Below are positions 9,007-18,099 of a stretch of DNA of 64,000 nucleotides, in pieces. Numbering within the stretch: the first letter of the stretch is position 1; the number at the start of each line of letters is the position of its first letter. Source of the DNA: Thereva unica (taxonomy: Eukaryota > Arthropoda > Insecta > Diptera > Therevidae); the NCBI GenBank assembly GCA_949987705.1, contig OX465284.1, positions 67,317,470 to 67,381,469 on the forward strand, written 5' to 3'. The notes beneath the pieces were generated by a model. It searched no databases, was not told where the DNA came from, and saw only the letters and a program-made list of their open reading frames with translations. Both the position numbers and the translations under genes were made by a program.

Positions 9007-12000
9007 TTGATTCAGGATCTACAACTTCTCTGTTAAATGAAAACAAATTACCTCAATATAAAAGATATTTTTTAAATAAACCACTAATTATCAATTCTAT
9101 TAATAATAGAACACCTATATACAAAGAAATTAAAACTAAATTACCTACAGAATTTAACGAAAATGCATTTATGATTTGGAAACTAACAAAATTCCATTAT
9201 AAATCTTATGATGCAATAATCGGACAAAATATACTTAAACCATTGAACGGTATTGTTGATAATAAAAATGATATGTTAGAAATTAATAATACTTACATAA
9301 AATTTATCAATTCCTATCCTTATAAATTGGAACAAATTTGCCAATTAGAAGTTAATACCGTGAACGAAAATGAGTTTGAAAATTTTTGTGAAACTTTAAA
9401 TTTAGAAGAAAAAACGCAGTTGTTTAGGTTACTAAAATCGTATAAAGGTCTTTTTTACAAAGAAGGCGATCATCTAACAAATACTTCCGAAATAGAGCAT
9501 CAAATAATTACTACTACAGACAAACCGATATTTTCTAAAATCTATAGATACCCCCAGGTACACGAAAACGAAATATCTACACAAATCGGGGAAATGTTAA
9601 AGCAAGGAATCATAAAGGAAAGTAACTCGCCCTACAATAGCCCTCTATGGATTGTGCCCAAAAAGATGGACAACTCGGGAAAACGGAAATGGAGAATTGT
9701 TATCGATTATCGTAAACTTAATGAAATCACGATCGATGACAAATTCCCTATTCCAAACATTGACAACATTTTAGATAAACTGGGCAGAGCGCAATACTTT
9801 ACAACCCTTGACTTAGCAAAAGGTTTTCATCAAATTCTGGTGAAAGAGGAAGACCAGAAAAAGACAGCCTTTTCTACGCCTCAAGGACATTATGAGTTTG
9901 TGAGAATGCCCTTCGGCTTGAAAAACGCACCGGCGACTTTTCAACGCCTTATGAATTCTGTTTTGAGAGACTATATTAATAAAATATGCGTTGTGTACTT
10001 GGATGATATTTTAATATTCAGTACAACATTAAGTGAACATATAAACAGTATAAGGAAAATATTTAATAAATTGCAAGAACATAATCTGAAAATCCAATTC
10101 GATAAATGTAAATTTTTTCGAAGAGAAGCAGAGTATCTTGGGCATATTCTTACTTCTGAAGGAGTTAAACCAAATACAAAAAAAATAGAAGAAATACTTA
10201 AACTTAAATTACCTAATACACAAAAACAAATAAAATCGTTTTTAGGCATTACAGGCTACTATCGTAAGTTTATAAGAGATTACTCTAAAGTGGCACAACC
10301 AATGACCAAGTATCTTAAGAAAAATGCAAAAATAAACGTAAACGATATCAATTATATAAATTCATTCGAGAAATTAAAGAAAATTATTACTGAAGCTCCT
10401 ATTCTACGATATCCAGACTTCGGAAAAAAATTTAAACTAATAACGGATGCTAGTGATTTTGCTATTGGTGCTGTCTTGCAACAAGATAATCACCCAATAT
10501 GCTATGCTAGCAGGACATTAAGTGAACACGAGCAAAAATATTCAACCACTGAAAAAGAACTTTTAGCCATAGTATGGTCTACAAATTATTTTAGACCATA
10601 TCTGTATGGTGTAAAATTCGATCTGTTAACAGACCATCAGCCCCTTAAGTGGTTATATGCAAAAACAAAAGGAAAAGATGTTAATCCTCGACTTCACCGT
10701 TGGTTATTGAAACTAGGTGAATATAATATAAATATGGACTATATTGTCGGCAAGGAAAACAAGGTAGCCGACTTTCTCAGTAGAATAAATGTAGAAACCA
10801 ACGAAATTAATGTAGCTGAAGTAAACACTCCTAATGAATTTATTGATATGCCCATACTCCAAAGACAAGACAGCGAATTTCAAAATATCAATGAAAATCG
10901 AGAAATGCCCATACTCCAAAGACAAGACGGTGAATTTCAAAATATTGATCAAAATAGAGAAATGCCAATACTAGAGAGACAAATAATTGAACAAGATGAA
11001 ATCCCTGAAGAAATATCTATTATGTCAATGGAAAACAATATTAATGATAATGACATTGACAATACAATTCATTCTCAAGAGGAAAATTTACATAATCATA
11101 TCCCTATATTACATACTGCTGTAAATCGTTTTAAAACCCAAATAATATTAACTAATAATAAAACAATAGAACACGAAAAAAAACATAAAAATATAAAAAT
11201 ATATATAAACCCCGAAGATGTAGAAAACAATTTGTCTGATATATTACGAAGATATATCAGAGTCGGGAAAATAGGTATATTCACTGACCTAAGTGATCAT
11301 GAATATAATAAACTTCAACAGAAAATTATACAATTATATGACAACATACAAACCATAAAATTTTTTAAATGTTCATATCATGCCAAAGATATAGACACAG
11401 AAGAAGAAGCTTATAGATATATTCAAAAATATCATAAATATGAAACGGGACACACAGGGATAAACGAGAACTATGAAGGGTTAAAGAAATTCATATATCA
11501 CCCCAATCTTAAAACTTTAATACACAAATATATTAACAATTGCGATATCTGCAATCGCGTTAAATACGACAGAAATCCGATTAAACAAAAATTTAAATCT
11601 ACTGAAACCCCTAAAGATATCAAAGAAATTATACACATGGATATTTATACAAATTCAAAAGCTAACTTTTTAACATTTATAGATAGGTTTTCTAAATTTA
11701 CTACAGCTTATTACCTTGAAGATAGGAATAACCAAACAATTATTGAAAAACTAAGAGAATTTAAATCACAAAGAGGTAATATAAAGAAGTTAATTACAGA
11801 TAATGAATTTAAGAGTATCAATATTAAAGATTATATGAGGAATGAAAATATAGCATTTCATTTAGTTAAATCAAAAATAACCACACTGGAAATTCTGACA
11901 TAGAACGTTTCCATAATACACTAAGTGAAAAAATTAGAATCCTTGGTATAGAAAATAAAGAACTGAACATAAAAGAAAAAATTAGTAAAGCAATTGAATG

Positions 12001-12346
12001 GTATAATAACAGCTACCATTCAACTACAAAAGAGAAACCCATCAATATTCAAGAGGGAAGATGTAATAAAGATACTATTTATGAAAATCTTTGTAAAGAA
12101 AAGGCTAGGTATATAGAAAAAAGAAACACAAGTAGAGAGAACTATATAGAAAATAGAGTAGAAGGATATATCAAAAATTATAAAAGTGTTAGGCATAAAG
12201 AACAACCTAGATTTGTTAAAAGTAACCTACATAACATACATTCATCTAATATTAAAAGACAAAATAAATTTTCAGGCGAGTTGGATGTTCGTAATATTCC
12301 TGTTACTGCTGATGTTCACCAAAATCCAGGGTCATCTCATAATTGA
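8997..12346 (+). pseudogene. pol: errantivirus pol (protease-RT-RNase H-integrase) with a frame break
   Basis: Entry is by a -1 shift from gag. The aspartic protease motif LIDSGSTTSLL is at about 9003. RT follows with RKLNEITIDDKFPIPNIDNI, TTLDLAKGFHQI and YLDDILIFS (catalytic DD near 10005). RNase H has LITDASDFAIGAVLQ and TDHQPLKWL. Integrase shows the HHCC finger at about 11380-11570, the first D in HMDIY (about 11641) and the second in ITDNEF (about 11797). The frame closes at 11903; the remainder of integrase, including the catalytic E region, continues in another frame from about 11885 to the stop at 12344-12346. The break near 11870-11890 removes a contiguous integrase. Two near-copies of an MPILQRQDxEFQNI block at 10849-10967 form a short internal duplication. 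Confidence 0.88.
12264..12274 (+). promoter_or_regulatory. probable env splice acceptor
   Basis: ATAAATTTTCAG lies directly ahead of the Met at 12285. Errantivirus env is made from a spliced subgenomic RNA, so an acceptor at this place is expected. The donor was not located. Confidence 0.55.
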
Positions 12347-13802
12347 AAAAGTTGTCAGCAATTCTGGATATACAGAAATAAAACTAGAAAATGTTAACAT
12401 AGTAAAAACCTATGACACTATTATACATATCGTTAACACTGCAGAAATTTTAACCATACTAGACAATTTGGAAGAAAACATAAAGAAATCAGACTTAAAA
12501 GAAAAATCAGTAGCTTTACTATATCAGGTAAATAGCATTAGAAATAAAATTCAAACAATAATTCCTCATCGTCAAAAGCGAGGTTTAATTAATTTTGTTG
12601 GAACAATACAAAAATGGCTTTGGGATACTATGGACAGTACCGACAGATACGAAATTGAACAACATTTTCATGTAGTTGACACAAACAACCATAACCTAAT
12701 ACAAAATCTAAATTCTCAAGTTAAAATTAATAATAACTTTAACGAAACATTTATGTTGCTAAAAGAAACAATCGAAAAGGATAGGTCTACAATATTAAAA
12801 GCAATTAATGAAATTGACGATTCTAATAAAATGCTATACAAACAAACAATTTATATAGACTTTATATTAAAATTAAAGATATTGGAAGATAACATAGAAC
12901 ATATTCAAAACAATATAGCATCTTCGAGATTAGGTATTATTCATAGCAACATATTAACAAATGAAGAAATTTTAGAATATAAAATAGATTTCTACAAATT
13001 AGAAAATATTAAGTTGGGAACAGCAATTGATAACAACGGAAACGTAATTTTTTTAATTAGAATCCCAAAGGATATGATTACCTTACAAAAATCAATACTT
13101 ATTCCAATAACCGACGAAAGCCGTAGAGAACTAATGTTTAATCCACAGGAAATCGTAAAATTTGAAGATCGAGTTTATAATTACGAAGCAAATAAAGATT
13201 TGAAAAATTTAAAACTATGTAATAACTGTTTGATTAAGAAAAATTGTTTAAAAATTTTTAATAACGAATCAGAAGTTATAGAAATAGACAGAGGAATAAT
13301 ATTAGTTAAAAACCAAAACAACACAAACTTTAATAGCAGTTGTGATGAACGTAAATTTAAATTACAAGGCAACTATCTAATTAACTTTATTAATTGTAGT
13401 ATAAAAATTGATAATAATATTTTAAGTAATTATCAAAAGGAATTTAAGCATAGTTTTACAGTTACAAATTATATGGAAGATATGAAAAACTCTAATAGAA
13501 AGATAATATTCGATGACATTCAAATAAATCAAATTGACAATATTAAAGAAATTAAAGAATTAACCTACCAAAAGAGTGATTATATATATGGAAGTATTTT
13601 TTCTCTAATATTTGTTATTATACTCATATTAACTGTAACGTTGACTTGCAAACACAAAAAATTGGGAATAAAAATTAAAAACATAACTCACGGTAGTCCT
13701 CGTTCAAAGGAGGGAGGAGTTACGTCCTTGAACTCCACTGATGACCAAAATCAAGTTGCATCGCAACACGATGCAACATGTCATTATAATTATCAAATTT
13801 AA
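12285..13802 (+). CDS. env: errantivirus envelope protein (baculovirus F-like)
   Basis: The open frame extends upstream to 12186, but the Met at 12285 gives a hydrophobic signal peptide (MFVIFLLLLMF) immediately after a splice acceptor, so 505 residues is preferred. A furin-type site RQKR at residues 96-99 is followed at once by a GLINFVG fusion-peptide-like segment, the signature shared with insect errantivirus and baculovirus F fusion proteins. Several N-x-S/T sites and paired cysteines follow. A membrane span lies near residues 435-457 with a basic cytoplasmic tail. The 3' end of the frame runs 85 bp into the 3' LTR. It would be a type I membrane fusion protein. It is unbroken, but gag and pol of this copy are not. 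Confidence 0.87.
   Translation: MFVIFLLLLMFTKIQGHLIIEKVVSNSGYTEIKLENVNIVKTYDTIIHIVNTAEILTILDNLEENIKKSDLKEKSVALLYQVNSIRNKIQTIIPHRQKRGLINFVGTIQKWLWDTMDSTDRYEIEQHFHVVDTNNHNLIQNLNSQVKINNNFNETFMLLKETIEKDRSTILKAINEIDDSNKMLYKQTIYIDFILKLKILEDNIEHIQNNIASSRLGIIHSNILTNEEILEYKIDFYKLENIKLGTAIDNNGNVIFLIRIPKDMITLQKSILIPITDESRRELMFNPQEIVKFEDRVYNYEANKDLKNLKLCNNCLIKKNCLKIFNNESEVIEIDRGIILVKNQNNTNFNSSCDERKFKLQGNYLINFINCSIKIDNNILSNYQKEFKHSFTVTNYMEDMKNSNRKIIFDDIQINQIDNIKEIKELTYQKSDYIYGSIFSLIFVIILILTVTLTCKHKKLGIKIKNITHGSPRSKEGGVTSLNSTDDQNQVASQHDATCHYNYQI
13706..13717 (+). promoter_or_regulatory. polypurine tract of the errantivirus
   Basis: AAAGGAGGGAGG abuts the first base of the 3' LTR and would prime plus-strand DNA. 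It lies within the env frame. Confidence 0.88.
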
Positions 13803-14203
13803 TTTCAACTTTCCCATGATTGAATTGCTAACCAAGCAATTAACCGGAAAAGGTTTTTCCTTTAAATATTTTAACTCCATATAAAAACTGAATATGATTT
13901 TGCAAACGAAGCAATTTACCGGAAATGGTTTTCCGTTTTCCAATTTCTTGAAATATTTTATAGATGCAGAATTATTGCTTATACCACAAAAATGTATATT
14001 TTGATTCTTTGTGTTTGTAAGCAGCGATATTTTGGTTGATCGTTACAAAATTAAATGTAATAATTCAGTCTTAAGACCACTGTTAGAAAGTAAAGATTGA
14101 CTCCGAAGAGTTCAATCCATGTTTTAATAAAAATTAATTAATATTATCCAAAGATAATAAATTATTGTGTTTTTATTTAACCGTATAAAATAAAAACGAA
14201 ATT
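13718..14203 (+). repeat. 3' LTR of the errantivirus
   Basis: It is 486 bp and identical by eye to 2049-2534. It is followed by the CACG duplication. Confidence 0.92.
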
Positions 14204-14207
14204 CACG

Positions 14208-15532
14208 TTTAACTCCTCAGATCGACGACGATCCATACGTGTCGTGGATTATCGGCAACACTCTCTATTACCGCTTCAACAACTCCATTGGAGTGCCGCG
14301 GACCCTGGGGAGTACTGCAAGCCCGTACTCAAAGAAATTCTTCACTTAACTGCGAATTGTGTTGTCTCAAGGCCGGTGGCCACATTTTCTCCCATATTTT
14401 TTCGATAAGAACGTACAGTCTTTATAGTTGAACGATTGTTTTCAATGTAAAGCGAGTTTTCTTATGTGCATAGACTCATAGCTACAACGGTACTGAATGT
14501 CGCACATTTGCCGAAACGTATAATAAGAACGGCACAATAAAATTTAAGTATAGATTATAAAGTGGTTCAAAATATAAAACCTTAGAGCTATAACCGCTGC
14601 CTTAAGAGTTGAAAATAATTAATTTTTGGCTGATAATACCTATTCAACCGAATTTCAACGAAGAAGCAGAAAAAATTTATTAAAAGTGTAGATGGTTTCC
14701 GCGCTTTTTTCCGTTGGGAGTGCATGCGGCGTGAATTCTCGCCGTGAATTCAAGGCGTGAATGTGGAACCGCCTTAAGATTTACATTTACTAGAATTTAT
14801 CCGGTTATCTTAAAAATAGTATTTTCGTGTAAATTACTTTAAGAAACAATTCAAAAGTACAAACAAAAAGAATGTTTTGGTTTTTCAACATATTAAATCA
14901 TATATTATGAATTCATACAAAATTAATTAACTTGCCATTAACAGCGGCTTTCACTGCATCAAATAATTTTAATGTATTTTTTGGTAAATTATTTGACGGT
15001 CGTATAATCGAATTTTTGAATGGTGAGGACTTCATTATATGCAATTCAAATATTGATGTTGTTGGGCCGATTTCATTCGTAACTGAGGTTACATATTCTA
15101 CTTCTATATCGCCTGAAACATATCACAAAATATTTAGTACTTCTCAATAGATTATATTATACAAACCAATATCGTAATAGCATCCACACATCCATTTCAT
15201 TAGATGGTCAATTGGAAATTGTAGCAGCTTCTTTTGCAGTTTTATAAGAATATAGTTAATTAAGAAAATAGCAATACGAAGCTGCAAAATAGAATTTTAA
15301 ACGTTATAAAGTTTAAATCTTAAAATATAAGGAACAATGACAAAGCACACGAAGATTTCGATTTTATTAAAATAAAATATATAACAAGTCAAAATGAAAT
15401 GCGATAGCCTTTTGTCATTTTTCTAGTAAAACCATCACTGTAGGAGTACTGGGAGAAAACCTGAACCAGGGATGCTCACAGGCTTATATTGAAGTCAATT
15501 TTACACCTTTACACCATTAAGGGTGATATATG
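14208..15532. other. intergenic stretch, one unidentified frame
   Basis: No gene recognised. A plus-strand frame at about 14945-15150 (68 codons, beginning after a CCATTAACAG acceptor-like site and ending at TAG) contains NNFNVFFGKLFDGRIIEF. It could be an exon, but I do not recognise it and have no second exon. GGCGTGAATTC-type repeats lie at about 14737-14762. Confidence 0.35.
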
Positions 15533-15534
15533 TA

Positions 15535-15784
15535 CAGTGAGCATCAATATAAAGTTAACACAAAAGGCTCAACAACAAAAATACACTAAAAAATCCACGT
15601 TTATACCTCCTCAAAAAAAATCGGAGGAGGCTACACGACCCCTTAAAATCTTCGTAACAGTCTCTACTACAATTAAAAAATAATTTAAAAATTCGCATTT
15701 GCCTCTAAGGGGGTCCTGGAGGCTCCCTAAAAGGCTCAAAATAAAAAAGGGGAATTTGTGTTAACTTTATATTGATGCTCACTG
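15535..15784. mobile_element. 250-bp MITE, TA target duplication (Tc1/mariner type)
   Basis: The 5' end begins CAGTGAGCATCAATATAAAG and the 3' end is its inverted copy; the TIR match runs about 30 bp without mismatch. TA flanks both sides (15533-15534, 15785-15786). The interior holds a small CCTCC/GGAGG hairpin and no coding sequence. Confidence 0.9.
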
Positions 15785-15894
15785 TATATATGCAACAATA
15801 CACTTGCAGTATGAGTTCATGCACTCAGTGTAATATAAAGCAGGCATGAAAGTAGCTTTTTTTTATGTGACAGACTAGAGGCTTAGGGAAAGTC

Positions 15895-16343
15895 CACTGA
15901 CATATAGTAATGGACTGCTGATTAACGATGCTGAATGGCACCATTTTTCTCCAGAAATAGAAAACCTTTTTCATACAAACAAAAACAATGTCTTTGAATT
16001 TAGGAGAAAATAAGTAATAAGATGTTTGTTATAATTAACGGAAATAAATTTCCATCACTCATTTTTATTTATTAGCAGTTTCTTCATTAAATAAATGTAT
16101 TTATTCCAAAACCGTGACGGTTATTTCCCCTGTTTAACGAACTTTTCAAAATAGCTCAAGAGTGAGACAGAAGAACGAAAACTATACCTGGCTATTTTTT
16201 TCTAATTATGTTTATATCGCTGACATGCGCTGACGATTACAGTTCATTGGGATTTAACGTGGGAGCGAGGCAGAAATAGTTTTTGGAGCCATTTTTTTGT
16301 ATGGGATTTTGCTCATTTAGCAGTCCATTACTATATGTCAGTG
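15895..16343. mobile_element. 449-bp non-autonomous element with 8-bp target duplication
   Basis: TIRs start CACTGACATATAGTAATGGA and match for about 26 bp. The target duplication GGAAAGTC is at 15887-15894 and 16344-16351. The 8-bp duplication and CA ends point to the hAT or P superfamilies. A second copy of the same family is at 38708-39622. Confidence 0.9.
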
Positions 16344-16493
16344 GGAAAGTCCCTTTGTGCTGTCGACAATCTATTTTTTCGTATAGAGTGAATGTCGAAC
16401 AGCAGCTCTAGCCGGAAGATAGAGAGAAGAGAAGGAAGTAATTGTCACAACCTAGCCGCGATATTTTATTCATTTCTACGCTGCGTTTAGTGG

Positions 16494-16693
16494 CTAAGTA
16501 ATTCTGCCTTCTTTTATCATAGATATTACTTCTTTGTTCATTTTAACTTTTTCACTCCTATTGAAATTTTTATCAGCTGATTTCAAGGGCAATGAAACAT
16601 TTTTAAAAATTTGTTCTAGCTCATCACTCTTGTTATTAGTGCTCGCTGCTAAAAGTGCCCCAGATATGTAAGTAAAATTTGGTCGAGCTCCAG
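16494..16693 (-). pseudogene. unidentified coding-like fragment interrupted by a hAT-type element
   Basis: On the minus strand a frame from about 16688 to the stop at 16494 gives about 64 residues (begins ARPNFTYISGALLAAS, ends KEVISMIKEGRIT) with hydrophilic, protein-like composition. Its upstream continuation is cut by the element at 16694-17652. I do not recognise the protein. It may be a 3' exon of a host gene or old TE coding sequence. A polyadenylation signal was not found. Confidence 0.3.
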
Positions 16694-17652
16694 CAGGGCC
16701 GCGCCGACCCCCCACAGCGCCTGTGTGCGAAACCCATGAAGCGCCTCTTTTTTTCACGAATCTTATCTTAGGACAATTGTACAATAAGCGCAATATTATG
16801 TTTCGTTGTTTACGAGGCATTTGTTGCGCCTATTACTATTATACCTAATTGCTACTTCCCAGTAGGACCGGTAAGCTTACAGAAGTACTGAAATCAGCAC
16901 TTAGTAGTAAGGGGAAGGCCTTACCACACCCCTTACATAAGTGCTTATTTTTACACACGATGTCATAGGAGGTAATGCCGTACTTTAGTACTTACCTTAG
17001 AGTACTTATAGAACTGCTCATCTGTAAGGGGTATAGTAAGGCAGCAAATGGAACATTGCAAAAAGAAATATTCATGGGCGCCTGTGGATATGTGATCCGG
17101 TCCAAAATGCTTTTATTTTGTTCATCTTTTACAAATGCCTTTTTTTTCAAGCCCGAGAGTGGCTTTACCTAAGCAGTCCCCCAACTAAATTCTCCACTTC
17201 TCCAAAGCTGCTTGTCCTCCGTATCGAATGAGAGCCGGGCTATTGAGTATGCTAATGTCGCATTTTATGTCGACGAATATAATTGCCCGTTTTCTTTTTT
17301 TCTGTAAAATTTTATGAAAACTCCAGGAAAGCTCCCTTGAGTCATTGGGCAGATTCTCACTTGTTTGGGTATAATTCTGGACTACATCTTACCATCTGCC
17401 TTCTCTTGTAATGGGGTTTGTAAGGACACATCTAGCACCAAGAAAATAAGGGGTACCCCTTACCAGATCAGTACTTATTTCAGTGCTCCATCGGTAAGGC
17501 CTTCCTAGAATTCCTACTGGGTTACTTATCGATACTCCACTACAAAGAAATATGTTGTTGTGTGTAACAAAAATAATTTCGATAGCGGCGCCTCTATTGT
17601 CTTGGCGCCTGTGTGCGCCGCACACTTCGCACACAGGGGCGGCGCGGCCCTG
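16694..17652. mobile_element. non-autonomous hAT-type element (959 bp)
   Basis: The left end CAGGGCCGCGCCGACCCC matches the inverse of the right end (CAGGGCCGCGCCGCCCC). The 8-bp duplication AGCTCCAG lies at 16686-16693 and 17653-17660. Inside is a second, looser inverted pair (CCCAGTAGGA...GGTAAGGGG at about 16858-16915 and about 17455-17525), so a foldback-like sequence may be nested here. No transposase is encoded. Confidence 0.88.
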
Positions 17653-17681
17653 AGCTCCAGCAACAGGCAGCAGCGAATGTG

Positions 17682-17826
17682 TGCGAGAGGATGAAATGAA
17701 TGCTAAGAGCGGCGTCTGCATTGCGAAAATATGAAATTAATGGGTGCGAGAATATGACATGAATTTTGAGAGCGGCGTATGTATTGCGAGAATATGAAAT
17801 GAATGCTGAGAGCAGCTTCTGCATTG
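17682..17826. repeat. short tandem array, about 40-bp unit
   Basis: Roughly 3.5 units of GCGAGAATATGAAATGAATG followed by CTGAGAGCGGCGTCTGCATT. The unit starts near 17682, 17723 (partial), 17746 and 17786, with scattered substitutions and one truncated unit. Confidence 0.8.
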
Positions 17827-17953
17827 CAACATTCAAACCCAATCCCTCCCACCAAGCGCGGGCTATTTGGCCTGGCACACATAGAATTATACGATGCGGT
17901 TTTTAGGTGGAGCTCAACCAAAAGTTTCCATGCTCTAGACAGCTGCATGGGCA

Positions 17954-18046
17954 CAAGTGCCCAGAAACGGGTGTGCAACAAAGTGCGCGTGTCACCATCA
18001 TTGCAGCAAGTGTCCAGAAACGGGTGTGCAACAAAGTGCGCGTGTC
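17954..18046. repeat. two 40-bp direct repeats
   Basis: Copies at 17954-17993 and 18007-18046 (core CAGAAACGGGTGTGCAACAA) differ at one position and are 53 bp apart start to start. They lie just upstream of the decayed LOA ORF1 and may belong to its 5' leader. Confidence 0.85.
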
Positions 18047-18099
18047 GCGAATTCTTTGTTTTACCCCCAGCGAAAAAGTGCCAAACGCGCCTTAAGAAG

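Larger units (their letters stand above)
2049..14203 (+). mobile_element. errantivirus-type LTR retrotransposon (Ty3/gypsy), full length, interrupted in gag
   Basis: Two 486-bp LTRs (2049-2534 and 13718-14203) look identical by eye and begin AGTTAC and end AATT, the errantivirus style. The 4-bp sequence CACG flanks both sides (2045-2048, 14204-14207) as target duplication. Order is LTR, Ser-tRNA-type primer site, gag, pol (protease, RT, RNase H, integrase), env, polypurine tract, LTR. Gag is split by roughly 5.1 kb of foreign DNA that contains a hAT element, and integrase has a frame break, so this copy cannot make its own products. Identical LTRs mean a recent insertion; the gag split must then be more recent still, or the copy moved with helper proteins. 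Confidence 0.93.

Noticed and set aside
17389..17981. three overlapping minus-strand frames of 92-110 codons
   Set aside because: They lie in the non-autonomous hAT end and the tandem array; repetitive amino-acid text reflects the 40-bp repeats.
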